Shown here piece after piece: positions 1-11,270 of a stretch of DNA of 64,000 bases. Position 1 is the stretch's first letter. Each line of letters begins with the position of its first letter. The translations under genes were made by a program, and so were the position numbers. The notes under the pieces were generated by a model, which was not told the DNA's origin, ran no database searches, and saw only the letters and a program-made list of their open reading frames with translations. The stretch comes from Cryptomeria japonica (lineage: Eukaryota > Streptophyta > Pinopsida > Cupressales > Cupressaceae). The stretch covers positions 307,153,950 through 307,217,949 of the forward strand of contig NC_081408.1 of NCBI RefSeq assembly GCF_030272615.1, written 5' to 3'.

Positions 1-529
1 ATATAAACCTTGGAGTCAACATGAGGTCTTTCTTTGCAATCTTGGCACACATAATGATTTTGTTCAAGAGAGGGTAGAGTGTCCTTAACATTTTATTTTA
101 ATGTTCGGTGAATGATAAAACGTACACCAACGGGACGTAGGGGCATAGGGACAAAGCTTTGGGAATATAATTTATCTTTTCCGAATTTTGGGGAGAATAG
201 AGAGACAATATTAAAATACATAAACAAAATTAAAGCTCATAAAATTTCAAAAGTACAATGTAAATAAAGGCTTTGGGAATATAATTTTTCTTTTCCAAAC
301 TTTGGGGAGAATAGAGAGACAATATTAAAATACATAAACAAATTTAAAGCTCATGAAATTTTCAAAAGTACAATGTAATTTTTTTTACTTATAAATTTGC
401 AATGATAGTCCTCCATTTCAGGTTTTTTGAAAATTTTAGCATTATTTTCCTTGATATTTTTGTACTTATAAATTTTACTTTATCTACAAACAAATCAAGT
501 GGCTAGTTTATTTACTAATTTTCACTTCT
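1..529. repeat. AT-rich non-coding DNA with a 114 bp-period tandem duplication
   Basis: No gene is visible before the LINE. Two near-identical copies, about 156-264 and 270-378, both run from GCTTTGGGAATATAA to GTACAATGTAA. They differ at only a handful of bases, so this is a local tandem duplication. Confidence 0.7.
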
Positions 530-802
530 TTTTTATTAATGTATATGGACCTGTTGTATACACGCAAAAGAAAAAGATTTGGGAGGATGTCACACTCATC
601 ATTAAATACATTTCACAAGGAGTTTGTGATAATTGAGGGAGATTTTAATATCATTTTAAATGATGGGGACAAGAAAGGAGCATTCAGAAAGAAAAATCAA
701 TCTCAATTTGACTTCATTGAATTCATGACAAATGTGAATTTGCAAGATATAAAACCAAGGAATGAACTATGCACCTAGAATAACAAAAGATTGGGTTTTA
801 GC
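530..802 (+). pseudogene. LINE (L1-type) ORF2 endonuclease fragment
   Basis: This is a decayed piece of the apurinic-like endonuclease domain of a plant L1-type LINE. An NVYGP motif is readable around 538-552. After a frame change, IIEGDFNIIL appears near 630-660; GDFN is a hallmark of exonuclease-endonuclease-phosphatase (EEP) domains. The frame then reads NNKRLGF up to about 800, where a DNA transposon interrupts it. The LINE text resumes after 1588. Frameshifts and stops show that it is dead. Family assignment is firm; exact ends are not. Confidence 0.75.
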
Positions 803-1580
803 TAAGTTGCTAATTCGGGTTAGGGTTCAAGTACGCAAGTATGGCAATTTTTTTCCTTGGGTATGGGTACGTCTACACACACACACACACGTATATATTC
901 AAACATCAAAATTATAAAATATAACTATAACTTCATAGCTATAAAAAGAGTGATACTCATAAATCCATAATTGCCAATAAATAAAAATTATAAATACCTC
1001 ATAATATCATTCATAATTTGCAAAAATTATAAAATTCAAGTCTCAATATGTCATTACACAAGGAAAATTCAGATAATAATCCATATTTAATATTCATATT
1101 CATCTTCATTAGAAGCATCAAGGTCAACATTAGGTTCCACTTCATTTGAACCACAATCCATCAGATTGCCACTCCCACTAGCTACGTCTGTGTCAAGTGC
1201 AAGAGCTGCCTCATCTAAATAGACTTGGGCAAGTTGTGCAATTGTAGCATCTAAATCAGCAACCTTCAAAACCCGCTAAGAGAAAAAAAAAATGGTGAAA
1301 ATGAAAGTTTTGTGATGGAAATATTAGGTGAAATGACAAAAAGAAGGAAAGGTAGGTAAAAATTAGGGTTGTGGGGGCATTTTTTATTTTTGAATGGTTT
1401 TTCTTTTACTTGGGCCCATTTTTGGACACCTACGGTGCTGAAAACGTCCAAGTTCACCTAGGGTTCAAACCAAGCACCCAGGTTCGAACCCAGGGCCAAA
1501 CCTAAACCGAACCCGAACCTAGATTGAACATGAACCCATAGCCATACCCAAACCCAGACCCACAAATCCAGTAACATAGC
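803..1580. mobile_element. Small DNA transposon inserted in the LINE
   Basis: A 778 bp block interrupts the LINE between residues GFS and NIAKRLD. Its ends form imperfect inverted repeats (TAAGTTGCTAATTCGGG at the left; reverse complement of the right end TATGTTACTGGATTTG). It is flanked by related direct repeats GGGTTTTAGC (793-802) and GCATTTTAGC (1579-1588). A similar terminus occurs on the element at 25289-25793. A CA microsatellite sits near 874-889. The long flanking repeat would fit a Mutator-like element, while the internal tail ORF looks hAT-like, so superfamily is uncertain. Confidence 0.6.
1087..1269 (-). pseudogene. Possible hAT transposase C-terminal tail
   Basis: A 60-codon acidic frame reads ADLDATIAQLAQVYLDEAAL and ends in NEDEYEY. 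Plant hAT transposases commonly end in a similar weakly conserved acidic tail after the dimerisation domain; compare the tails at 8900-9102 and 15505-15664 in this window. No dimerisation domain precedes it here, so it is at best a remnant inside the small transposon. Resemblance is by eye only. Confidence 0.35.
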
Positions 1581-1588
1581 ATTTTAGC

Positions 1589-2554
1589 AATATTGCTAAA
1601 AGATTAGACAAATTCATCTGTAGTAGAGATTAGACTACACTCCCCATGACTTGTAAATGTAATATACTTCCAAATTCCAATCATAGGATCATATCACTAT
1701 CCAATTCAGCTTGACTTAAAAGAACAAAAATCAAAAGGCACCCTTTCAAATTTAAGAACATGTTGATGAGAGATCAAGAATTTATCAAAAATATAGAAAA
1801 ATGGTGGGCAGAATTTCAACACAAAACAATAAAAAAATGTTCACACTATTAAAAAACTACAGTATGTGAAAGAATCCCTAAATAAATGGAACAAAAACCA
1901 TTTTAAGAACATATTTAGAAAAAAAGATATATTGAAGGAAAGATTAGGAAAACAACAAAAAACAAAAACTTTAACGAATCAGTACTAGGAAATTTTAGTT
2001 AGGGAAGAGATATTTTGGAGACTAAAATCAAGAGAAACATGGATCAAAGACAGGAATAAAAACACAAAGTTCTTTCATAATTCCACAAAAACTCAAAGAA
2101 TGCACAATAGAATCACAAGGATAAAAGAAAAAATTGATCAAATAGTTGAGGATTTGAAAATCAAGGAAGAAGTTATTACATTATTCAAAATATTTTGAAA
2201 AAAGAAAGATCGGATTTGAAACACCAAAAAAACATAGTGGAAAATATACCAAAATTAGTAAATGAAAAACAAAACCATATACTAATGAGTCTGTTCATTG
2301 AGGAAATAAAACAATCTATAAACGACTACATCTAGATAAAACACCCAAGCCAAATGGCTTCCCACTAATTTATTTTCACAAATGTTGGAATATAATTGGC
2401 AGGGATGTATTTAGCAGTTAAAGAATCAAGAAAGAAATGGAATATGCTAAACTTAAACAATTTTCATAGCTTTGATTCCTAAGAAGGAGATAGCATCAAC
2501 CTTTGAAGATTACCAACCAATATCCCTATGCAATACAATATAAATGATAATATA
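1589..2554 (+). pseudogene. LINE ORF2, end of endonuclease and linker to reverse transcriptase
   Basis: This continues the LINE after the transposon at 803-1580. The frame picks up at NIAKRLDKFICSRD, which is the end of the endonuclease. It then passes through the linker that precedes reverse transcriptase, with EEIFWRLKSRETWIKDRN and NTKFFHN at about 2005-2080, a stretch typical of plant L1 ORF2. It runs on to PISLCNTI near 2520-2540, where the palm should start, and stops at the presumed end of the hAT element. Several stops and frameshifts are present. Confidence 0.75.
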
Positions 2555-2593
2555 TATGTTACCGGTCTGCTATAGGTAGGGATTGGGTCCTAT

Positions 2594-3374
2594 TGACGCA
2601 GTCAAGGTAGGGAGATCCAATGAAGGACACACCCGCCTTGCAGCCCATAACACAAAACATCATGCAAGATACCGGCAACCAATAACACAACACAAGATAT
2701 AACCGGTAAGCAACCCTAACTGGTAGAAGCAACACAAGATATAACCAGTAACCAGATAAATCAATCACTATACCCATTTAATGAATTACATAAGCCTTCA
2801 GCGGCTACACATGTTGGACCGCAGCCCAGGATTACAAACAATCCATACAACACAAATCTAAGATCTGCAGATCTTCTGCTCGACAAATAGGCCTCCGGTA
2901 ACAGTTTGCACCGTTCTGCACTGATCCAGACCTCAGTCCCCCCGGACCAGTTTCTCTCTAAAAACTACATCTTCACTCGATCTCTTCTTTCCTCAGACCT
3001 TTGTCCTCCAAAATGAATCTCTAAGATTTCCCTTTATACCATCCGCAAGCAATAACAACTCGATCAAGTCGGCCAAAGACCAACCAGTTCATGATGAAAT
3101 GTGTAAACGATAACATGTCGGCCCAAATCACCAAGAACATCTTCAAATGCATAAAATTTCACGTGGTCCTCCGGAAACATCGGACAAGGCCCAAAACAAC
3201 ACCGCTCAATGATCCGCAAGTTACGGAAACCACCCACAACCCGATTCATCTTCGCTCCATACACTGCAAAACCAACCAGTAAGAACATACCAATACCGGG
3301 CCAATACCAGGATCGATGTCTCACCGGGAACAAATCCAATTGTCGGTTTGAACTACTCTGGTGCTCCTGCATTA
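2594..3374 (-). repeat. 3' LTR of the compact element
   Basis: This is the left copy, which is the 3' LTR for the minus-strand element. On the plus strand it starts TGACGCAGTCAAGG and ends GTGCTCCTGCATTA. The terminal minus-strand TG has mutated to TA. Open frames on both strands inside it are LTR sequence, not genes. Confidence 0.85.
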
Positions 3375-3625
3375 GACTCTTGGGGTTAATTGAAAAGTGA
3401 GTCCCATCACTTGATCCGGTTCGGTGATCTGTCAGTAGGTACTTGCAACTGCCTCAGGGGTTTGGCGGTTTGACCACAGATTCTGGTTGCCTCTCCTCGG
3501 CAATCTACTGGTCCACCCTGCAGCCTGCCTCAGTTCGGTGATCTGTTCAAGTCTACAAATTGCCTCAACTTCCTTTCCAACCAACCGGTACATAACCGGG
3601 TCTTCTTCGATCAACAGGTTCACAA

Positions 3626-3641
3626 ACCAACTCTGATACCA
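3626..3641 (-). other. Primer-binding site (initiator Met tRNA type)
   Basis: The minus strand reads TGGTATCAGAGTTGG beginning about two bases after the 5' LTR. This matches the common plant retroelement primer site complementary to the 3' end of initiator methionine tRNA (TGGTATCAGAGC) over its first 11 bases. Confidence 0.75.
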
Positions 3642-3643
3642 CT

Positions 3644-4424
3644 TGACGCAGTCAAGGTAGGGAGATCCAATGAAGGACATCCCCGCCTTGCAACCCATAA
3701 CACAAAACATCATGCAAGATACCGGCAACCAATAACACAACACAAGATATAACTGGTAAGCAACCCTAACTGGTAGAAGCAACACAAGATATAACCAGTA
3801 ACCAGATAAATCAATCACTATACCCATTTAATGAATTACATAAGCCTTCAGCGGCTACACATGTTGGACCGCAGCCCAGGATTACAAACAATCCATACAA
3901 CACAAATCTAAGATCTGCAGATCTTCTGCTCGACAAATAGGCCTCTGGTAACAGTTTGCACTGTTCTGCACTGATCCAGACCTCAGTCCCCCCAGACCAG
4001 TTTCTCTCTAAAAACTACATCTTCACTCGATCTCTTCTTTCCTCAGACCTTTGTCCTCCAAAATGAATCTCTAAGATTTCCCTTTATACCATCCGCAAGC
4101 AATAACAACTCGATCAAGTCGGCCAAAGGCCAGCCGGTTCATGATGAAACATGTAAACGATAACATGTCGGCCCAAATCACCAAGAACATCTTCAAATGC
4201 ATAAAACTTCACGCGGTCCTCCGGAAACATCGGACAAGGCCCAAAACAACACCGCTCAACGATCCGCAAGTTATGGAAACCACCCACAACCCGATTCATC
4301 TTCACTCCATACACTGCAAAACCAACCGGTAAGAACATACCAATACCGGGCCAATACCGAGATCGATGTCTCACCAGGAACAAATCCAAGTGTCGGTTTG
4401 AACTACTTTGGTGCTCCTGCATCA
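3644..4424 (-). repeat. 5' LTR of the compact element
   Basis: Right copy, equal in length (781 bp) to the left copy. In sense orientation it starts TGATGCAGGAGC and ends CTGCGTCA. It is followed by the primer-binding site. Confidence 0.85.
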
Positions 4425-4429
4425 CCTAT

Positions 4430-5108
4430 AGTCCAACCTAGGTTCGGATCTAGATCTAATTTGCCTACGAGTACACACAAGCTCTCACTTTTCACCTATG
4501 GGTCCATCCCAAGTGAACTTGAAACAAATTTGGCAAGTACTTGTGCCCAATAGATGAATTTTGCCAAGTTTTTTCTTTAATTTTTTACATTTTTTGACTT
4601 TTTCTTTTTACCAAAAAGTGCAATTCACTCCCCAAATCCTAAAACATGGTATAGAAGACATCTAAAAGACAACAACAAACTTGTTTCTCATATTGTAAAT
4701 GAAAAACAAAAATATTATCCTTAACTGCTAAACTTTTCCTTGCTTGCTATTGCACAAATAGAGTTGAAGATTGATTGGTGAATGTTCCAAACCAGTTGGT
4801 TTGCTATTCCTATTCATTTGCAAGAGTTGATTTGTTGCCAAGGAAATCATAAAGGAAGATTTTTTTCGAAAGAGGTAGACCTTTTTAAGTTTTTAATTTC
4901 TTTTTTCCTATATATTTTTTTTAATGAACTCTCTTGTTTTATTTTCATTCTTTTAGGTAACTATAACACATGCTTGATTTTTTTAAATGAATTAAGTTGT
5001 ATTAATATATTTTTGTTTTCATTTGTTTTAATTCTTTGAATGTGTTGTTTATTGAGCTTGTCGTCTCAAGTATTACAATGGGCATCCAGTTCTAACTTCG
5101 TGAGACAA
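4430..5108. other. 5' non-coding part of the hAT element
   Basis: No gene is visible. This is AT-rich sequence with T-runs between the compact LTR element and the BED finger. By position it is the leader or intron region of the hAT transposon. Confidence 0.35.
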
Positions 5109-5300
5109 CCCCAATTCAAAATAGATCCAAACTCTCCCCTTTGGAAATATGTTGAAATGGTATAGCAACTTCCAGGTGGTGGGGGTTATGTTTGGATTTG
5201 TAGCGAATGTAATGTTAGATATTTGAGCTCATATAGTTGAGTCAAAAGCCATTTGTGCAAGATCCCTAGACAACGCATCAATTTTTTCTCGAGGCAAAGA
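5109..5300 (+). pseudogene. hAT transposase BED zinc finger
   Basis: The frame reads DPNSPLWKYVEMV, then GGGGYVWICSECNVRYLSSY, then VKSHLCKIP. This is the layout of the BED-type zinc finger at the N-terminus of plant hAT transposases: an aromatic PLWKYV lead, a CxxC pair, then a His about 16 residues on. It would bind the element's termini. Stop codons interrupt the frame twice, so the copy is inactive. About 230 bp of poorly conserved sequence follows. Confidence 0.75.
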
Positions 5301-5539
5301 TGGTAACATCATTCCAAAATCACAAGTCTTGGCATATATTGATGACCAAGAAAAAGCAAATCAAGCAGCAAGCCGTAAATCACATAGTCCTTTGTTAAAT
5401 AAAGGATATTAAGGAATGACGCCCCACTCCACCACCTTCTAATTTTCAGCCTATGGAGAGCCATTCATTTTTGTCCCCATTTAAATAACAACATATGGCC
5501 TATACACATAAGAGATCAAAGGGACCATAGGAAATGGCA

Positions 5540-5945
5540 TTTCATAACGAGTCTTAAGAGATTGCCAATCAACACATAGCAAGATGTGTCTATGCAAATG
5601 AATTGGCATTCAATGTTAATCCCTCACTATATTGGCAACAAATGGTAAAAGCAATAGAGGAGGCTCCAAAAAAGTACAAGGGCCCTGGTTATGAGAAGGT
5701 GCACAACACCTTATTGGAAAAAGAGGTGAAGTTTGTAGAGGAGTCCTTGAAACCCATAAGGGACTAGTGGACCAACACAAGGGTGGCCATCATTTCTAAT
5801 GGATGGAAAGATGCAAGAAATTGGTCATTGATCAATGTTTATTGCAGTGTCCCCTAAAGGGGTAATGGATTGTGAAAAGGAGGTGAAGGATGGTATGTTT
5901 ATTGCTAGCATTCTTTGTAAAGCCATTGAGGAAGTGGACCTTTGA
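5540..5945 (+). pseudogene. hAT transposase N-terminal catalytic region
   Basis: Readable pieces include IARCVYANELAFNVNPSLYW, PGYEKVHNTLLEKEVKFVEE and VAIISNGWKDARNWSLINVY. In intact hAT transposases the equivalent of the third piece is VSDGWxDxxxRPLIN, which carries the first catalytic Asp. Here the motif reads ISNGW, so the acidic residue appears replaced by Asn. The frame ends at KAIEEVD, where the LTR begins at 5949. About 90 residues expected before the next recognisable part are missing. Confidence 0.75.
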
Positions 5946-5948
5946 AAT

Positions 5949-7728
5949 TGTAGTGTCCTAAATTGTACTCCCTTACAATTTGGACCGTGTTTAGGGCTCT
6001 CACCTTAGCGCCTGCATCTCCGCGCTTGACAGAAACCTATTTATGCCCCCACCATGCAATAATGGCCATATTATATCATATCATCTTGCTGGACCCCTTA
6101 ACCCTAGCCCAATTTTGGGGTAGGACCAAGGCGTGGCACATGGTCCTCACCAAGACCATGGTGCCACGCCATGGTCCTCCCTAATTGGGGCCCATTTTGA
6201 ACCCTTTACCCTATCCAAATATTGGGTGGGAAAATTTCCCTGTATCGGCCTATGACGGAAAATTAACATAATTAACGATGGTCAAGTGCATAAGGGGGTC
6301 TTCCTCTCTCATTTGGGTACAAGAGGCATAAGTGGATAATTGGGAGCATCATTTTAAATTCCCTTTAAGCATCCAAAGTCTTCTCTTATCATTCCACACA
6401 TCATAAAATCGGGCCCTTTACCCTAAGTGTGCCCCTTTTTATTCCTTCAATTAATTAATTCACTAAAGGCCCTTATTATGTCCTACTTTGATCTTCAAGG
6501 CCTGATTTAGCATATCTAAACATCTTTAATCATCGCACCCACTTGGGAATCACCTTATAATCACAATACCTTGCATCCCTAAAAATTTGGGAAAAAGTTG
6601 GTCAGACCGATGTGAATCACATCGGTCCCTACTTTTTCTCCCCGAATTTCGGGATCATGATTTGGCAATATTATAATGTTCAATGTTCAAAGTTCAAACC
6701 TGACTTAGTGTGAAAATATATCATTTCTAAGTCGGCCTATGATAAAAAAATAAAAATGTTAGGGTTCCATACATATAGCCTTTCCTTTCCTCATTTGAAG
6801 GATCTGATTCAACATCCATCAACAAGCAACTGAAGGAGCCTCTTGTGAAGTGAAAGTCCAGATTATTTGAAGTCTTCTCAAGCAATTCTACATCAACCAT
6901 TTTCATTCAACCATTGTGGAGCAACTTTATATCATTCATTTGCAAGCATGTGTGTGTTAGAGATTTATCATGTTCATGCCATTTCATACAACATATGTGA
7001 TTACATTCAAGAAGCAAAGCATCATTATCAGTCATTACAGATCTGAGGTATACCTTTCCATTATTTATTTCAAGCATTTGCAATATTTCATTCAAGGTTG
7101 ATTCCAAACCGGGGTTTGACTTAGGCAAACCCCTATTCCCAACCCCTCTTCTCTTCTTTCTGTGTGCAGGGAATAGGTACGGAGATGTACTCTTTAGATT
7201 AAGCTTTATTAACTGAGACGAATCAACCATTTTCGACACGCGAAAAGTTCGAAGGACCGATGTGCTGCGCCATGGTCTTGGCACTTTTTGGGCAATTTTG
7301 GGAAGCAAATCTGATTCAGCCTATATTACTCAGATTCAGGTGCGTGTGAAAATCCCGCATCTATAGCTTGCTATTTTTATGCTTTTACCTCCATTTTTCA
7401 GCATTTTATCTAATTTCAGCACTTCAACTTACAAAAGAGGAAATCAAAACCAATCCAATCCATTTAGTATTCAGTCCCTAACTAATTTGTGACTGAATCT
7501 AGTGGATCCTAACCCTCTTTTGAATGTGAAGGTCTCAAGTGAAAATTGATTTAGTGGTTTCTCCCTTCTATGTTGCAAATCGCTAAATCAAATTTCCCCC
7601 TTTAAAGAAATATTGTGCAAGTTACACTAGACAACCAAAAAGTGTAGAGCAGTTGAGTTATTGGTTGAGTGTTATTCACACATTTTTTGGGCACCTTGTA
7701 TTGTCCACTCCCTCAACCTTCTACTACA
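5949..7728 (+). mobile_element. LTR-type insertion, probably a solo LTR, inside the hAT
   Basis: The block begins TGTAGTGTCC and ends CTACTACA, so TGTAGT/ACTACA ends are present. It splits the hAT transposase. Long stretches match the LTR at 59919-61524 and the minus-strand solo LTR at 29618-31265, for example around GGGCCCTTTACCCTAAGTGT and the CCCCGAATTTCGGG box. No gag or pol lies within it. Flanking pentamers (GAAAT and AAAAA) do not match well, so the duplication has decayed or the ends are slightly off. It carries a conserved hairpin at about 6589-6642. An antisense frame at 6907-7308 is LTR sequence. Confidence 0.7.
6589..6655. other. Conserved LTR hairpin
   Basis: An outer stem GGGAAAAAGT / ACTTTTTCTCCC encloses the perfect palindrome ACCGATGTGAATCACATCGGT (6606-6626). 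It is followed by a second small palindrome, CCCCGAATTTCGGG. Equivalent structures occur at about 30860-30915 and 60274-60333 in related LTRs. Confidence 0.6.
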
Positions 7729-7769
7729 AAAAATTGGCATCAAAAGTGATTGGATAAAATAGGTGTATG

Positions 7770-9102
7770 TTGAGGCCGAAGACACCCAAATGTTCGTCAC
7801 CAACCACCACATGTCACAAGGCGTATTTAGAACATTCACCAAATTAGAGATGTTGAAAGTAAGTTAAATATATTTCACTTTAGTAAACTCTTTAATTCTA
7901 AATTTTGTAAATTTTTTATTTTATTTTAAATAGGTTGCTAAGACTTTGTTTTTCCTCCAACACAAATGTGTTGAGACAACTTGTGAAGGTCGTGAGGCAC
8001 TTTCTAACATGGTCACTAGCCAAAATTGATCCATGTGGAGGCAATCTACCACATTGCTACAAGGGCAACAAAGGCTATGATCCTAGAAGACATTTGGTGG
8101 GGTCAAGTTGGGTATCTCCTCAGTTTGTCTAAACCATCATTAAGCATGATCCATTATGCCGACATAGATAGGCCTTCTTTAGATGAGATATCTGATGGCA
8201 TCAACTCAATGATTAAAAAGATGAAAGCCATCATAAATTCAAAAGAGCAAGATCTTGAAGAAAATTACTTCAAACAACTACACAAAATCAATGAAGAGAT
8301 ATGGAAGAAAATGACCACTTTGCTACATCTACTTGCCTTACATTGAGTCCCAAATATTATAGTGTTGAGCTCTTTTCTGTGACAATAAGATTTGCCCCAT
8401 ATAGAGATGTTTTAGTAGGGTACAGGGCAGCACTTCGTAGACTCTTCATTGATTGTGACATGCAGGATGCAATAAGGGTTGTGTTCATGGATTTTGCGTG
8501 CTCCAACGACTTGAGCATTGATGCTCATTAGGACAAGGATAAGGTTAATGCTCATAGTTGGTGGTACTTCCATGGCCAATCATTCACACAACTACAACCT
8601 CTTGCGATCAAAATTTTATCGCAAGTTTTATAAAAAAAAATAGTCTTTTAAGTTCTATTAATATTTTAATTTTTTAATTTATATTTTTTAATTTTTGTAA
8701 CTCTTAACACTCTATTTTTTTCTTAATAGGTTGCTAGTTCCTATGCATTTGAGAGGAATTGGAGCATGGTCTCCTCCATTCACTCAATAAAGCACAATCA
8801 ACTATACTCAAAAAAGGCAAAGGACTTAATGAATGTGCATTCAAACTTGCAACTCCTTACACACAAACAAAGTGGCTACAAGGAAGTGGGATATTGAGCT
8901 AAAGCATATTAACTTGGATGCTTCCAATTCCCACTTTGCTGCATTTGATGGTGATAATAAGCCAACTAGAGAGCATGAGAGTGCTAGTGCTTAAGCCAAT
9001 GCCAGTAGCACTATTAGTAAATCTTCTAGTTTACCAGTACCTACATCATCTAATGTGGATGGCGATGATAATATTCTTGAAGACCCATACGAATTTGATC
9101 AA
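7770..9102 (+). pseudogene. hAT transposase central and C-terminal (dimerisation) region with two introns
   Basis: Exon-like blocks can be followed. The first, 7772-7857, contains MFVTNHHMSQGVFRTFTKLE, the typical hAT stretch. An intron follows at about 7858-7933 (GTAAGT..AG). The block 7934-8624 contains DIWWGQVGYLLSLSKP, ADIDRPSLDEI, SPKYYS and the RDVLVGY region. A second intron lies at about 8625-8729. From 8730 it reads SYAFERNWSMVSSIHS, IKHNQLYSKKAKDLMNVHSN and an acidic tail ending at about 9102. ERNWS..IHS..RN is the dimerisation signature of hAT transposases. Frameshifts and stops make it non-functional. Confidence 0.85.
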
Positions 9103-9735
9103 TGATGTCTAATTGTTGACACTTGACATTATTATTCTTTAACTTTAATATATATTATGACATTTGAATTTGACTATTAATATGGTGGTTTTGTTAATTA
9201 TATAATATAAGATGCTATGTGTGGTGTATTTTTAAATTCATTACTGCTGCAAATATGTATATATTTCTGGTTTCAATATGCTTTTGTATGGATGAAACCA
9301 ACCCCAATGTTTTTTTTACCAAACCTTCAACCTAAACAAAAACTAATACCAAGGCCGGTAACTTAGCACAAGCATAAACCAAATTAGATCAAATTTATTT
9401 CAGCTGAGGGTGACAATAATTCAAAATTAAATACTATTTCTTGGAGTAAAAGTGAAAGAGAAGCATACTCAGCTCTAAGCATGATCTTGAAGATATTTTT
9501 GAAGCAAGAATTGAAATTTGCCCTATAGCCTTACCCCTCAACAACCACAAAAATTGTGTTTGAGGCTGCAAAGTTTTCCATCTTACTTCCCTCTTCACTA
9601 TAAGCCATCATCATTCCATTCTATTCTATCAAAATGTATAAACAACCTAGAAGATAGCATTCAAATATGGCTTAACTATCTTTGTTTCTTCCTAGTTTCA
9701 CCCCTTTAGACTTCACTGCTCCTTCCCTCCAAATG
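9103..9735. other. hAT 3' non-coding end and unassigned DNA
   Basis: The putative right terminus of the hAT ends at 9365 (GGTAACTTA). The rest to 9735 shows no coding potential that I can defend. Confidence 0.35.
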
Positions 9736-10231
9736 ACTCATTAAGTCCCTATAATAACTTGTTCCAAAGCTCACATTTAGCATAGGCAAGGAGGATGTCG
9801 ACAAAGGTGGTGGAGTCTAGCTTTACACCTGCCAATTGCATTTGCTTGAAGGTTTTTTGAACCCTTTCAATAAACTGGTTTTGTGAATATCATGCAATCA
9901 TGGTATTCCACGAGAACACATTTCTTTGAGGAATTCCAACCAAACCATTCTCTTGCCTTCTCCATGCTTCCACATTTTGCATATATGTCTACTAATGTAG
10001 TTACAACCACTCTGAAAAATTTCCATATCCTTTATGCAATAATGGATGTTTATGCCTTCTTCCACCAACACCTATCTTATCCCTTGTTGTTCTCAAAAAT
10101 GAGCAAACCAAGTTCACCTACAATCTATCTATGAAATAGCCAACTTCATACAATGAAGAACTTTAGGACTTGGACAACCTAACAAGGATTTGAATCCTTC
10201 TACTCTTCAGGCTTTGCAAAACCTAGGTGGG
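9736..10231 (-). pseudogene. PPR (pentatricopeptide repeat) protein pseudogene
   Basis: The minus strand reads VVTTLVDIYAKCGSMEKARE, then after a frame change PQRNVFSWNTMIA, YSQ, KTFKQMQLAGVKLDSTTFVD and ILLAYAKC. This is the classic plant PPR sequence (VDMYAKCG..A, NVVSWNxMI, GxxPDxxTF). PPR proteins are organellar RNA-binding proteins. Only one or two repeats remain, in several frames, with no start or C-terminal domain, so it is a fragment. The segment 10085-10231 recurs inverted at 13326-13465. Confidence 0.7.
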
Positions 10232-10534
10232 TGTACCTTTGATGCATTGACTCAGACCCATTACACACATATGATAGCATCAATAAAAGCAGATAGATCT
10301 CATAAGGCTTAACAACTAGGAGGTTACTACAGATGGGCTAGATCTACATTGACATCTCAACTATATTGGAGCATGAGATAGGTGGAACCAACTAAAACTA
10401 CAAACATAAAAGTAAAAGGATATTTGATTTAAAAATCTATGAGAACCCCCAAAATCTGCAAGACCAGTGCCTTATCCAAGGGCATGGAGTCATACATCAA
10501 ACTGTAAATGAAAACCTCCATTGCAAATCCACCT
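10232..10534. repeat. Left 300 bp direct repeat of the composite
   Basis: Copy 1 of the repeat shared with 13023-13326. It begins TGTACCTTTGATG and the match ends near GCAAATCCACCT. Only a few substitutions separate the copies by eye. Confidence 0.85.
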
Positions 10535-11270
10535 TCATCATTAAATATCCCTGCATTAATGCCTTACAAAAATGCATTACTCAGCTCACTCACAAAACCA
10601 TCAAATCTAGAAAATATATCCCATTATCTATGACTGATTACAGAGTTTAAATTCTTCCTTGAAGAATGCCTGCAAACAATCACAACAATCTCCTTGAGAT
10701 TGACAAACTCCAGCCTCCTTGAGGATTTAATTTGTAACAAAGAAATATATATCCAGAGACAACTTTGTGTGAATTTATGCATGCCTTACATACATAAGAA
10801 CCTGCAACAAAAACACTTACAGCAAGAAGATATACTCCATTACTTGGAAAAAAGACATTATATTACAAACTTGGAAAAACTCAGAACTGGAAACCAAGAT
10901 TATGGAGCCTTGCTCTCAAAAATATGAAACCCTTACAAATGAAAAGAATTGAGAAAGGCCATGAGAAGAAAATCGGATCTCATTCCTGACAATGGCAACT
11001 GCCCTATCTTTCAGCATTAACTGTTTCGCACACTTGGCCTACAGAAAATCCTCTCTTTCTGACTGAAAAATAAATTCTGAGATCCTGAGGTAACTGCCCC
11101 AAAAATATTTGTCGTGGGTTACACTTGACTGCAAAAATGGATTCCTCGTTTTTAGAGCTTTCCAACAATATATAACACTTATATATCGGGCAAAAAATAA
11201 TCCCTCAGCCATCGGTCTCTCGAATGAGCCTAGTCATTAAAATTTCGGCCTTTTCACAATAGTCTGAAAC
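10535..11270. other. Composite interior, AT-rich part
   Basis: No coding sequence was recognised. It is A-rich sequence with scattered short frames that do not resemble known proteins. Confidence 0.3.

Larger units (their letters stand above)
2594..4424 (-). mobile_element. Compact non-autonomous LTR retrotransposon (TSD CCTAT)
   Basis: Two 781 bp direct repeats (2594-3374 and 3644-4424) flank only 269 bp of internal DNA. A perfect 5 bp duplication CCTAT lies outside (2589-2593 and 4425-4429). A primer-binding site on the minus strand next to the right-hand LTR sets the orientation. I count about 24 differences between the LTRs by eye, mostly C/T or G/A, so it is an old insertion. The internal region contains a short gag-leader-like frame but no pol. 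The LTRs are longer than in classic TRIM elements. No clear polypurine tract is seen next to the other LTR. Confidence 0.85.
2555..9365 (+). mobile_element. hAT-family DNA transposon with nested insertions
   Basis: The coding parts of one hAT transposase (BED finger 5109-5300, N-terminal part 5540-5945, catalytic and dimerisation part 7770-9102) lie in order on the plus strand, separated by later insertions. Candidate termini are TATGTTACCGGTC at 2555 and the reverse complement of GGCCGGTAACTTA ending at 9365, which pair well. No clear 8 bp duplication flanks them, so the ends are tentative. Without insertions the element would be about 3.2 kb, within the usual range for plant hATs. Confidence 0.55.

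Noticed and set aside
3064-4553. Several 60-130 codon frames on both strands
   Set aside because: They occur twice because they lie in the two LTR copies and have no protein similarity.
6907-7308. 133-codon antisense frame
   Set aside because: It lies wholly within an LTR and part of it is repeated in another LTR copy at 46610-46850 with stops, so it is repeat sequence.
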